DNA from: Gorsachius magnificus
Lineage: Eukaryota > Chordata > Aves > Pelecaniformes > Ardeidae
Direction: 5' to 3'
DNA: 64,000 nucleotides
NCBI GenBank assembly: GCA_034008185.1
Contig: CM067109.1
Span: forward strand, 55,662,301-55,726,300
Notes under the pieces: model-generated
Told to the model about the DNA's origin: nothing
The model's input: the letters and a program-made list of their open reading frames with translations, nothing else
Databases searched by the model: none
Shown here: piece by piece, positions 26,523-38,700 of the stretch
Layout of the letters: every line of letters starts with the position of its first letter
Position numbering within the stretch: the stretch's first letter is position 1
Position numbers and translations under genes: made by a program

Positions 26523-26537
26523 GGGAGGGAGGGAGGG
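26523..26537 (+). repeat. (GGGA)n tract, G-quadruplex motif
   Basis: The sequence is GGGAGGGAGGGAGGG: four GGG runs with single-A loops, a pattern known to favour stable parallel quadruplexes. It lies about 35 bp after the (AC)n run. Confidence 0.75.
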
Positions 26538-27943
26538 AATAAGTTTCATTATGTTTACTTTTCTTCTTTGGAGAGAAGCAAGAAAGACAGGGGGTAGGTG
26601 ACAAGTGACAAATTTGTATTTCAGAGTGCTTAAATTTTATCCACGTGAGTCTCTAATGTCAGATAAGGCTGTAAGCCCAGAATGCTTTGGTATTGCTGTC
26701 CACAGTAAAGTAGTGACACAGGCATGAAGTTTCAAAGCTGCAGCAATAAGTTGGACTTGGAAATGCCAAGTGAGACACTTTCATTGACAAAACTGCAATT
26801 ACTTACTACTTGGCTTTTTAGTCAGCTGAGTTGTACGTGATTATTCAAAAATCTAAGATTTTGAAAGCTCTAGCCCGCATGCATGATGTAACTGCAGGAC
26901 ATGTTTCTTCTCAGGAAGTTAAAAGTCAGGCAGACACTGTGGTACGTATAAACATCTCTTAAACCTAGGCAAGCTCCAGATCATTATTTCTGGACCGGAA
27001 AATTCAGTGACCCCAGATAGCCACACAATGCCTCTTCCAGGAAACTGAAGGGTGGACATTGCAACCACAGAAATTGGCCAGAGCAGCTCAAGCAGAGGGG
27101 AAACAGATTTAGATATTGATTCAGTAACTTTCCTTGGCAGCATCCGATAGCAGGCCTTCCCGTGAACCCCAAATGGATTTTGAAAGCATCCTTCACAGTT
27201 GCATGCAAATATTTCCTCCAGTGTGGCAACACTTGTCGACACAGAATGGTGTCAATTCTACTTTTTTGTAGAAAAAGAATAAACTGCATTCAGTGTGTTT
27301 TAAATCTCCATGACTCTGGTGCAGAGGGGAGCACTGAGGCCACTCTTGGAAACACTTTTCAGATGTCTGATTTCAAGACTACCTAACATTTCCCCTCATT
27401 TCCGGAAAATATCTATCCAACCAACCTAGGCACAGTGAAACTCCCAGTCAATGAATAAGCCCTTTCAGTGACTGAGGGGGAAAAAAAAGCACAATTTAAT
27501 TATTTTGCCATATATCTGAGAAAAAGAAACACATTGCTCTATGTTTGGCTTATCTTCATGTTAGTCTTTCCTTGGTAAAACTTTAAAAATACTAAGCACA
27601 GTTCCAGAAGAGAAAAAGGTTTCTGTCTGAGGAGAAACATCACATATTGTTACGTCTTGAGAGCCTTTGGAAGCCAATATCCTTTATGTAAAGTACAGAA
27701 TAAAGAAAAATAATTTCTACCAATTTAACAGCTGTGTAAATGGCTGAACATGGAAGTTCTTGTGTTCAAGCCTTGTGTATATTAGATTCTCCTTTTCCAT
27801 GCAGTGGAAGACTGCCAATTCCCTTCAACCCTTACAGGATGCTACTGAGGGCAAAGCATGATAGTGGTGGGGAAGGAGGGCTCTGCTGCTGCACACAGGA
27901 GAAAGATTCTTGCTGTTGTCAAGCTGGCACCCTTGCTTTTCAG

Positions 27944-28040
27944 CACACACTCTGCTCCGCTGCCATTCAGCGGCTGCAGGAAGAGCTAGATCATCTGAAG
28001 AAGCTGAGACAAATATTTGATTTGGATGATTATCCTGCAG
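27944..28040 (+). CDS. Possible coding exon or exon relic with coiled-coil pattern
   Basis: A 97-nt segment is bounded by a fair 3' splice site (pyrimidine-rich CCCTTGCTTTTCAG ending at 27943) and a CAG followed by GTGTCT at 28041. The frame with the first base as codon position 1 encodes an amphipathic helix, IQRLQEELDHLKKLRQIF, with hydrophobic residues at heptad-like spacing, followed by an acidic DLDDYPAG. Of the unassigned sequence in the window, this is the segment that looks most like real protein. I do not recognise the gene. Against it: the frame is open on both sides without any change in texture that the splice sites alone would explain, the 5' splice site is weak after GTG, and no partner exon was found. 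It could be a chance frame, a real exon of a large gene, or a relic. Confidence 0.28.
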
Positions 28041-31000
28041 GTGTCTCATCATCACTATGATGCTTAGAATTACTAATTATTTTCCTTCCATTTATGCATA
28101 TCTTGCAAGTGAATACATATATCATGGTGTAGGTAATTAAGATTCTGATCAACTTGATCCTTGACCAGTCTTGCAAGGAGAGCCCACTAATGGGTAATAC
28201 CCTGTGCTGGAGGAGAGAAGAAACATCAGAGGTGATCCCAACAGAAGGCTTGGTTAACCTCCTTTCCCATTTCTTCTTTCCCTTCTAATGGAACACGACT
28301 TAGATAAGGATAATGACGCATCTATCAAGTTTCCTCAGTCCATTTCAGTGAGGCTTACACCCACACGCAGCTAGCCTTTTTGGCTCCTGAAGTTGTGCAC
28401 AAACATAAATAAATAAATAAATCGTGTGCCAGCGCAGGTATTATTTTTTAAAGCTGTTCATGGTATTTGATATGACCTCCTAACTATGAAGTATTGTTTA
28501 ATTGTCTGCATTCCTTGTCTGAACTAGGTGGTATCACTCAAATCCTAGCCTGTCCCTTCATAAAGGTCAAAGAGGACGCAATTTTGTGTACACATAATGA
28601 AAATCATTTTTCCTCACAATACTCATCACTACAACCTACTTTCCTGCTAGGTGACACTAAAAGAGGGACAGGTACCTTAAAAAATAATAACTTAATGGTA
28701 TTCAAACAGCTTGCCATTTCTGATCTATTGGATTGATTTTTACACTACAAAAATAAGAACATAGTTTTGTTTATTTATGGAATGTCTGAGTACAAATGGA
28801 GATAGAAAAGCAAACTGTTAGCATCCCACCTCTTTTTAAAATCAAGTTAATTTTCAAATGACAAAACCAAATTGTGCCAAATCAGGCTTTTTCCATTAGA
28901 AAACATACTTTTTTTTTCCCCCTGAGATTTTTGGCTATTCTATTGAACAGTGGTGGAGGAGACAATGTTTCACATTGATCAAATGTGAATTAGAACATCT
29001 TATTACATTAATTCCTGATATTTCCTGGGTGATATTCTGTTCTAGGAAGGTTCTTGATGTTCTGCTGCCTTTAGGTCAGCTCAGAACAAAGCTACTTTTG
29101 AGTTACTGGGTAGTGCCCACAGGAAGGAAGCTATGATTTTTCAGCTACTTCTGAAAATTACATTTGGGAGAATGCAGTATTGTTCATATTTCTGTGTCTT
29201 TCTCTGTACAAGTTTCGCAGGCAGAATTTTTTTTACAGAATAATGACACATTATGTGATTACGCCTATACATATAATTAAGTGGTTACAGTATAGACATA
29301 TTACTGCTTTCTAGTATCAGCAGCAGAAGCCTCTTCACCAGGAATTGAAAGTGCTTCACTCTAGCAATTAGAAAGAGTACCATACCTCTGTATTCAGACT
29401 TTACACGTGCTCCAATCAGGGTATGTGAGAGGTATCAGAGTTACAAGATAACCCGTGGTTTCCCAGCAGCCCATCTAATATCCAAAATTATATGCTTAGA
29501 CAATCAGCACATGAAAGTTTGTGTTCGTTTTGGCATATAGACACAGGCTTGAATACACATCATTTAGGAAGGATCACTAAGCAGAGGAAAAGCAGGAGGC
29601 TTCTTGTTTTTCTGAGCAGGCACCAAGTGTCTAGAGGGATGCGAGGGTGCTTGGGGCATGCCCTCCCCTATTCGCAAGCGGTGCTAGGTGTTTCCAGCTA
29701 TTGCTCCCACTGCTGTGAACCTGCAGCTCTTCCCTTGTTGTAGTAGTTGGCACTGCTGTCAGTGGGACCTCTGAAATACTGCCTTTTTTGCCACTCTTGC
29801 ACTACAGTTCTTGCCCAGCCAGCCAGCATGCAGCCAGGTACCAGTGGAGGCAGCAGAGCAGCAACAAGTCTGAATCTAAGTGGTTGTGTGGGGGCAGAAA
29901 AAAAGAAGGACATGTCTTCCTGCAACAGAGGACAGGGAAGAGCCTAGTTAGCTACACAAAGCTGCCTCAGGAAAAGGGACCAAGAACACATGTTATTGAG
30001 CAACCCTGGGATTCAGCCTCCAGCTTCTGTTACTCAGGCCTGGATCTCTGATCAAAGATATTGGGGCCTGGAGGGAAGTGGCAACATCATAGTAGGGAAA
30101 TACAGACTTAATGAGGTAACTTGAAGGCACTCTGCTGTTAAAAAAAAAAAAAAGCCACGGTTTAACTTTCTATCCAAAGTACAGCAAGGTGTGTAGCTGC
30201 TTCTGAAGCCTTGTAAATTTAGCAGAAGCTGCTGGAAACAGTTTAATTTGATGCTAAACAGAAATAAAAAGGCTTGCCAGTTGCATAGTTAAAAGGCAGT
30301 CAACTCCTTCCTTAACCACGTTTTCAGATGCAACCTAAGTCCATCAGATCTGGCTTGAAAGGCCACCCAGGATGAAAGCATATTTGTTGACTGAGTCACC
30401 AAAGGCAATCAATAATAGAAGTCAGTAGTAGGAAAGAAATAGCATACCAGTATTTGGGATAATGACATCTAGCTTTAAAAACAAGAAGGTGGACATGAAT
30501 CAGACTGAATTTCATTATTTTAATCATGGAAATATCCATTTGGCCAGGGGACTCCTCTTCCTTGACAGCTAAGTAGTAGACAATAGAAGGCAGATGTTTT
30601 CAGGCTCAGTAATGCAAAGTGACTGCTATTAATTTATCAGTTTTATCAGGTTTTGATTGGTTTAAAAATGCACAAATACTTACATCCCAATACTCAGAAA
30701 TGTCTTCTTGCACTCTGTTTAAGCAGCAGGCAGACTGGGAGCACAGTAGGGGGTACAGAGACAGGTCCTCATTTTTGGCAGGGACAGGTTTTTGGTAGCT
30801 TGATCCCTTCCTACTTGGTGCCAGGTCACAAGTACTAAATAACATTGCAAACAGCAGAAATGCTAGAGGCATGGTCACTCCTGAGCGACCCTAACTTCCC
30901 TACCAGCAGAGGCAAAACAGCATTTTCCCATCTGTTGAAGGGAATAAATAACCCACAGCTTCTCCCGCTCACCTCCGCCACAGCTGCAGCTGCTTAATTT

Positions 31001-34000
31001 CCTCCGACACACACCTGGGTGGCCCCAGCTATCCACAGCCCTCCGGGGGCTGCCCAGCCACAACAATTAGACCTTGACCAAATACGATCTCCACTAAGGA
31101 TCAATGCATATATCAAGGGGATGAGGGGGAAGGAATCCCAGGCCCTGGCTAGTCAGGGTGAACAGTAAGTTTGGGTTTTCTGCTGTGTTCTTGCTCTAGG
31201 AAGGCAGTTTGCATTTCTCAAGTACAATCTAAGCAATCAATCTTCGGTTTCATTTCCCCCAGCCTAGCCAAGAAATCTCTTGGAATTGCTTTTCTCGAGT
31301 ATCCAACTAACAAGGTAGTAATATATACTTATATCTAAAAAAAACCCCATACATTCTATATATGTATTACATGTATCTCCCACTCCGGGAGGTGAAACAC
31401 AGGTAGTAAGGCACTGAAGTTACTAGTGCCCTACTACGGCTGCTTGGAGAGAGCTGTCAGGCTCGCACATTTTGTTATCATAACTGCAATTCTTCACTCT
31501 CTATGAAGTGTGTGAACGTTTCAATTAAATATAAAATAATTAATTTTATTTCTAACTCAGAGTCTCCAGCTGGAAATGTCATCTTACTTCATATCGAACA
31601 GAACATTAACTGGACTTAAGAGTGAAGAGTGGGAAATACTAAAAATAAGAGAACAGGAATTAAAACAAACATATTGACATGCAAGCCAAAAGAGATCAAT
31701 TATAATGCAGAGACAATCAGAAATCCTATATCTACGCACACAAAGATAGAAATACTTAAAAATTAGGATTTGTTGAAAGGTGAAAATTTATTTCAGATAT
31801 ATATTATTAAACAACACGTAAATTTTGAATGTTTTCAATTTTCAGTGCTCAAAACCTGATGCTTGTTACTACATTCTGTGTTAAGAATTGTATGAAAGTT
31901 TACATTTATAGAAGTCTTGATAGAAAATAATTTTTATAGGTAATTTGTTGGTATAATTTTTATGAAGTAGGAAAACTCACATATGACGGCCATTTGAAAA
32001 TGTTCACACCATAACAGAAACAGATTCAAAAGCATATTCAGAGGCTGCAAATTTGCCCAACCATATTTTCTTGTGAGAGAAACAAATTTTGAAGAGGCTG
32101 AAGAACAAACCAGAATCAGGGAAAGACCTCTGTATAAAGGCAGAAGGGGATTATTCAGTTCATGGAGGATGAAGTCAGAAGCACACAGGACAATTTAGGG
32201 ATAGTAAATCATCGGCTCTGATTTATTCTTCTAAATAGCATGAAAGCAGGTGGAAACAGAAAGCAACCAAATTTCAGAAAAGCCTTCGGTCTATAATTTG
32301 TGGAATACACCACTGAAATAACTCCCAGAGGTCTGGTCTTGAGGTTGGCCACTTACATGGTTAATAAGAACAGCCAGAAGTTGTATGGAGTATAAATGTA
32401 TTCTTATAAAGAAGTAAATCTGGGGACAATTACATTTTTTTGCTTTTTATGGGTTACTGACAAAGAGAGTATGGGTTTTCTTGCAAAAAGGGAAAGAACA
32501 GTGTACTGAACTTCAATGAAAATGCCATTTTTTTCCTTTTATATATTTTATTTGCTTGACATCTAAATAAAATTATCTTCTGACCCGAAGCAAGACATTT
32601 CACATGTTTTTTCAACCATTTTTAGTAAAGCAATGCAATGTAAATGAAAGAGGGAGTCTGTCAATGTTCCTGTTAAACCATGGATAGGAGGAGAAAATTA
32701 CGATAGTAATGTTTTTTGCTGAACAAAATATTCTGGACACCATCTGAGGAGACAAGAGGTGAGAAGGACCCAACAGTTAAAACCCATGTGATAATTCTGC
32801 CTGTTTGCCTTTGGGAGGCAGTGCAGCTCCCGTCTCCCGCAACAATACTGCCTTTGTAGTGGGGGTCTAATTAGGGGCTACCCATCCCTCCTGCCTCCTG
32901 TAAATCTGTTACTTCTGGACCTGCACACAAGTCTTGTATCCAAGTCCCAGTTAATTTTACTGTCGCAGACTAATTTGTTCTCATAGAGCCAAATGGCATC
33001 TTTAGTCAAGGGTTATGCTGGGAGTAAAAAGACGAGGGCAACAGAGTTGGTGGCCAGCAAATGCATGCATGTGGACAACGGGGACAGGCAGAGTTACTTT
33101 CCCTTCCCTTCCTGTATTTGGGCATAGAGCCAAGGGTGTGCTTTTGGACCCCAGCGTAGGACTTGTGAATGGCCAGTGTCAGCAGGAGAGGGCGGACATC
33201 CCTAACCAACAGAAGCAGAAAGAAGAAATAAGCCTGCAAGATTTTCCAATTTCATTAGTGTAAATTTAACCTGAGAAGCCAAAACATTTGCGGTCTAATT
33301 TTTCAGTTTGGTCCAAAAATGAGACAGGCAGGTCTGTCCATCTTTGTGTCTCTTTTCTGGACACGTTTGGAGGATGTATCCAGACTGTCACCACCAGTGA
33401 CACCCAGCAACTACGTGGCTGGCAGAAGGATCATCTCCAGCCCAGGTCTGTCCCCTCTGTGCCACGCATGTGCCAGATGCAGCGGTGCTGTGGTGGCCAG
33501 GAAGAGCCCCCTGTGGGGCTGCCCCAGGAGGTTTTGGAGCCCATGGTCTCCTTCCTGCAGCCCCTCGCCAGGCCTGTGTGCTTTGTTTGACCTTTGGATG
33601 CCAAAGAAATGCTTGTGCTTGCAGAGCAGAAGTAATCCCAGAGGAAAGAAGAAAGTGGCCATGATGGGAATACCGATGGGTGAGAGCCTGGCTCTGCCAC
33701 AAAATGAAAGCCAGGAGCATGCTGGAGGAGAGAAGGGTCCTATCTGGGCATCCAGCACCTAAGACGTAGCAGGCACTTGGGCTCTGGGTTTCCTTCTCTT
33801 GGAGCCACAACCAACAGAGGGGTGAATGAAGAGGTGCAAGTGAGGGTCCCTGCAGAACAGCAGCGGCCAGGCAGAGCTGCCCAGCACGGTGTCTGATGTG
33901 GGGGCACGCTGGCTGCGGGCACAGCACTTAGCAAAAAGCTGAAATCAAAGGAAAAAAAACCCACACAAACAAACAAGCAGAGGACCTAATTGCAGTTTTC

Positions 34001-34539
34001 TAATATAAAAGCAGCAGTAAGGGTTGGGTCATGCAGAGCCTGGAGAGTCACTGCTCACATATTCAGTGGCAGGCACTGCTGTTTTCCTGGGTTTGTGCTC
34101 CCTATATTCCCGTTGTTTTAACAGCAGATGGGAAGGGCAGCGTTAAGAGACTCAGTCTTCCCTCCCACTCATTTAATCACCTCCGTCCCTCTCTGTCTGC
34201 TGGCGAGGGGATCTGCAAGAGTTAATGGGGGGAATTAAAATGAAAAGGGAAAAGAGAGGAGGACTGGCACAGCACACAAATCAAAAGCAACTTGTATCAC
34301 CAAAGGACTGTTTGCCAGGTTCAGCCATGCTGACAATAGCCTTCCTTCAAGTTCACCTTGTAGCGGGGAGAAAAGAGGCACCCTGTGGCCCCCCAGGGAG
34401 GGCAGGCAATGAAGGGGTGGGGGATGAGGATGGAGGCAGAGGGAAGAGAGGCAGAGAGGCAGGCGGCGGGAGGGAGTGTGAAGGGGGAGGGAAAAAAGAG
34501 AGTGCAAATCCAAATGTCGATTTGTAGACACAGTGAGGA
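28041..34539. other. Noncoding block, no gene seen
   Basis: No transposon or exon is recognised. A short (TAAA)n run lies at about 28403-28422 and an A-run near 30139-30152. The segment 33000-33930 is GC-richer and shows overlapping frames up to 179 codons on both strands, which I attribute to composition. The segment 34375-34500 is purine-rich with many GGG runs and may be G-quadruplex or triplex prone. Confidence 0.5.
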
Positions 34540-34960
34540 GAGCCTGCTGGCTGACAGGCTGATTTATTGGATTCTTCCAGTTAATCACTGCCGGCCTGTG
34601 GCCAAACGGATCTCCAGCAAAGCTGAAAGGCAGCCGAGGGAAACAGGCTTATAAGCATAAAGCCGCATAATGGTGTTCAATGAAGTGTGAGACTTTTAGT
34701 TCAGTCTCAGTGAGCCGGCCACATCGCCGGAATGTCAAAGAGGGATTGTGGGTGGAAAAATTATGGATTTAAACTGCTAGCTGTAAATGAGGTCAATATG
34801 TCTGGTTCATAAACAGTCCGAGCCTATTCCAAGAATGCAGTGAGGGAGAAAATTAGCGTGAAGCCAACACTGTAGACAAACCTCATTGAGATATAATTGC
34901 AGCTATAAATACAAGCGAAAAGCTTACCAAGTGCAATAAAATACAGACACGGTTTTTTAT
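34540..34960. promoter_or_regulatory. Candidate conserved noncoding element
   Basis: The call rests on texture only. This stretch has no repeats or long homopolymers and an unusual number of CpG dinucleotides for the local background (for example CCGGCCACATCGCCGG at about 34715-34730, then TCCGAG, AGCGTG and AGCGAA). It also has homeobox-type words (CATAAAG, CATAATGG, ATAATTG, TTATGGATTTAAA) and a perfect palindrome GCTTATAAGC at 34647-34656. It has no extended reading frame. Such retained CpGs amid AT-rich noncoding DNA are typical of deeply conserved developmental enhancers. Conservation was not tested. Confidence 0.3.
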
Positions 34961-35445
34961 CTCCCCCCCCCCATATTTCCTTCTTTCAGTCTATGCATTT
35001 GTTAAGTGTTGTGCATCTATAATGTTCCCCCCCTCTTCTTTTCCCTCTGACACCCAGTGTTGAAATTAATTGAGTGTTCTTGATCTCCCATTCCATTTTA
35101 TTCAGGCAAGATTGGAAAAAATCAAAAGAGCACATCTGAAGCATTTTCTTCCCTTTTGCTTTTCTATTTGAATCAGATTGAAATGTGTTAAAAAAAAAAA
35201 AAAGAGGCATTGCAACTTTTTTATATCTTAAAAAAATGCAGTAAAATGTCTTTTTAAACTAATACATCTGTTAGATCATTTGAATCTCAATTTAATGAGG
35301 TGACATCAAAGGCAAGTACTGGATCCTATGGAGAGTCTCTTTCACAAGATACCTGGTCTTTGCTCATGAAACATTGACTTTAAATTAATGTGATGTTTCA
35401 GATTTTCTTTTTTTTTTTTTTCCTGTGGGTCTTTTATTACAGTAT

Positions 35446-35463
35446 GGGGGGGGGAGGGAGGGG
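35446..35463 (+). repeat. G-run, quadruplex-type motif
   Basis: A G9 run followed by A, GGG, A and GGGG. The long first run can supply two of the four tracts needed for a quadruplex. It sits just after a T-rich run (about 35408-35421). Confidence 0.6.
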
Positions 35464-35514
35464 AAGCAGCACCAAAGGACAGGAGGACAGGCACTGAACA
35501 ATATGCCTTACCCA

Positions 35515-35700
35515 GTTTAAAAACTGATACAGTAATAAATTGAAGTCTAATGGCTATGGTCAGGCTGTTTTTTCCCCTAAGCCAATTGATTTAAATGGCA
35601 GTAATTTGGCTAGCAAGGCTAGTCCTGTTTAAATTAAACCCATTAATATAATAGCACCAGTCTTGAATGAAATCCATCTGTATCAGAGCCTCCACCGGTC
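35515..35700. promoter_or_regulatory. Candidate conserved noncoding segment
   Basis: The segment is repeat-free and AT-rich, dense in homeobox-type words (AATAAATTGAAG, CAATTGATTTAAATGG, TAATTTGGCTAGC, AAATTAAACCCATTAAT). It lies about 550 bp from the stronger candidate at 34540-34960 and might be part of one regulatory block. This is inference from word content only. Confidence 0.18.
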
Positions 35701-38700
35701 AGTGGTTTAATAACTGTCCAGGGATGTCCTGAAAACACCCACATCCGTACAAACAGGAATAACAGATTAAAACCAGGATCCAGAAAACCTCCTGTTTCAC
35801 TAGGGAAAAGGAAGAAAGAGAAACACTGTCAAAGAAAGATGGAAAATAAAATTTTTTATCTTCAGCAGGACAGGCATGTAAGAAACAGCAGTCTGTTATA
35901 ATGAGGGAGGGGAAAATCACAAATCTTTACTCTTCCTCTAGAAGCACAATATGCAACTTCTTTCTGTTGTCTTTATGTAGATGTTTTCGCAGACTCCTGC
36001 CCTGCCCCTCCTACTCCCTTTCCTCACCTTGGTAATTAGACTTAAATTTTTTGCCTTGATGATCTATACATGTGTTCATCAATGTATGGAGCATCAGGCC
36101 CAAAAAGGACATTGAAATGTATCTTGAGGATTAGTATCCAATATAGAAAGCTTATTCTTGGCGGAGGGCTTCACAATGTGGTTAGGATTGATCTTTTAAC
36201 TTCCTCCTCCATTGTTCTTGATTCCTGGTTGTGTCAGGCTGCTATATATTGTGAGGCAATTTGTTTCCCTGCTTGAAAGACTATGCAGGATTTTCCTCGG
36301 ACCTATTTAATGTCAAGCCTTGCCTGTGGGAACTTGAGGATGCAAGTCTTCCATTTTGAAGAAAGCATCTTTGTGCTTCAGTCTCACCTTTCTGAGATCA
36401 ATAGCACCTTCAAAGTAGTTCTTCTTTTGAAAACCACCTTATAGTTTCCCTCTGTTGCCGGCAACTCCACTGTATTAAAAAGGCTGAGTTAATTTTATAT
36501 TTTGCTTGGTTGTGTCCCACTGACTTACATACTGCTGTTTTAAGCTATGATTCATGTGCTGGACATCAGTCAGCTTCAAGTGAAGTTGTTTGCTCCACTG
36601 AACAAGAGACTAGTGTTGAGACTTGTGTGTAATAAATATTATATTTTGTTTGAATTTAGTTTTGCACTTTGCAGTAGAGGGAATGAATGCTGTTTTGGAT
36701 GACATAGCGTCAGATGTATTCTGTATCCTTTTGCTTATATAGCTGAAAAAATCTAGATCTTAGAATGTGCTTTGGGTTTTTAATAATTTGTCACAATTCC
36801 CTGCCTCAGCACCTCTGTACAGACAGCAAAAAAAGGCAAGACTGTTTCACTACTGTCTATGCCAAACAAACCTCCAGTAATTCGGCCCCATAACCACACG
36901 CTCCTCTGAACTAAAAAGAATGAACAGCACTTCCTCAGCTTTTTTCCTAGACAGTACTCATAAAGCTGCCTCAAGTTAAGGTTGCCTGACATTTTCCGTT
37001 ATGAGTCCCTGATTTCAGTCACTTAACACTTGTCTTTATATAACTGAACAGAAAATTTCTAAGTGTCTATGGACAATGCGGTAAAAGATGGTGAGGTCTG
37101 GAGGTTTTACTATTCAAACTTTACTGTATTTTTGGGAGCTGTTCCCTCTTACTTTGTCCAAACCTACAAAAACCTATGGGAACAGCATTAGTCATATGCT
37201 TAGGACAGACTTAAATTTTGTATATGTGAAGTGTTCATAGATACAGCATGTAAAAATCCCTGTGACCAAGAGGTGTTTAGCAGGCTTCGTCTACCCATGC
37301 TCTCCTTGACCAGACATAAACCAATGTGAATGGAAAGCCCTAATGATACTTCAGCATTGCAAAAAGCCCAGTGTAAATTGCAGGAATCAAGGCAGGTTTT
37401 ATTAGCTGGGGTTCAGTCCTGAGCTAACCCGTGGACAAAATTTCCAGTCTATTCAGAGCTTGTGCACAGCAAACCCGTATCTTCCAGTAACAGACCATGT
37501 AGACATAGCCTTAGACTGTTACCTTAAAGGAGGAAAGACAACGAATTAGATCAAATAAAAGTAAAATCATATTTAACATATAATCTTATCCTGGAATGGT
37601 CACACAAATAAATGCTTGCACAGTATTTTATGAGCCATCCACCAACCTCACAATGCAGGACTCCCCAGTCAAATCATAAGTTTTTCTGTCCCACAGCAAA
37701 GAGATTCCTAAAGAAATTACCTTGATCAACAGCAGGGCAGATATTTCCAGTCACATTTCAGTTGAAAAGTCAGTATGACAAAACAGATTTCTTTCCAGAC
37801 CCTTAGAAAAGAGAATTGTATCTGGGTGTGAGTTTGGAAACAAGACCAACCACTACGGGCTGTAGCTCCTATGCTTTGGCTGATACCTTTCATGTCATCT
37901 GCTCAAAAACTTCAGTAGCTAGATTAAGACAAAGAAATTGAGGTTTTAATAGCCCCTTTCAAAACCATCAGCAAGTTATGTATATATACATACCCAAAGT
38001 AGCTGCTCAATAATAATTTAGGGCAAAAAAGGTGGATGGTTTTCAGATGGAGCCAGGAAATATATATGGTCCATGACCATATGTTCTTGCTATGCTCTTC
38101 AATTTAATTTATCACAGAAATGTTGAAAGTGATCAAATGATGGCATTTTGCAGCAATTGTTGATCATTCCCTGATCAATCATTACCAAAGGCAGTTTATC
38201 AGAACATGCAAAACTTGTGGAATTTGTACTTTGTTTCTATTAAAGACACAAGATCTTGCAGATCTTGCAATACAAGGAAAAATGGGTGATTTTACTACTT
38301 ACAGAGCTCTCATTCCATCTGTTTTTAACATTTTTTGTATATTACACATTCAGAGAATGAATAAGGTTATCTAGAGGAGACATAAATTATCTTACAGCAA
38401 AGTAATGCAAGTCATTCTGTGACAGACCTTTTCTGTAAAATTTGTCTTTTACTTTTCAAGTCTGTGTTGAGGGTGGAGGATGAACAGCGGCCTTCAATAT
38501 TGGCAGCCCCTTACATTAAAAAACCTTTAACATATTTGCAATCAGATGATATTCAAAGCATTCTCTTCTTACAGAAATTTTGAACATTTTACTATTGTTT
38601 TCTCAAATTTACTCAATTTTGGTTTGCAAGCTTAGCTGTAGATAGAGACCATGGTGGTCTATTACAAAAATACAAAAATTTCTAATCTAAAAAGCTTGCA

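Larger units (their letters stand above)
20203..27943. other. Noncoding block with short repeats, no gene seen
   Basis: No transposon or coding exon is recognised in this 7.7-kb stretch. It contains an imperfect 50-nt hairpin (23535-23584), an A-run at about 25563-25575, two G-quadruplex-type motifs (25658-25680, 26523-26537) and an (AC)8 run near 26473-26489. The remaining short frames overlap antisense and look random. Confidence 0.55.

Noticed and set aside
33288..33930. Several overlapping open frames of 64-179 codons on both strands
   Set aside because: They overlap antisense to each other in a GC-richer, stop-poor patch. None resembles a known protein, and no splice sites or coding signal favour one of them.
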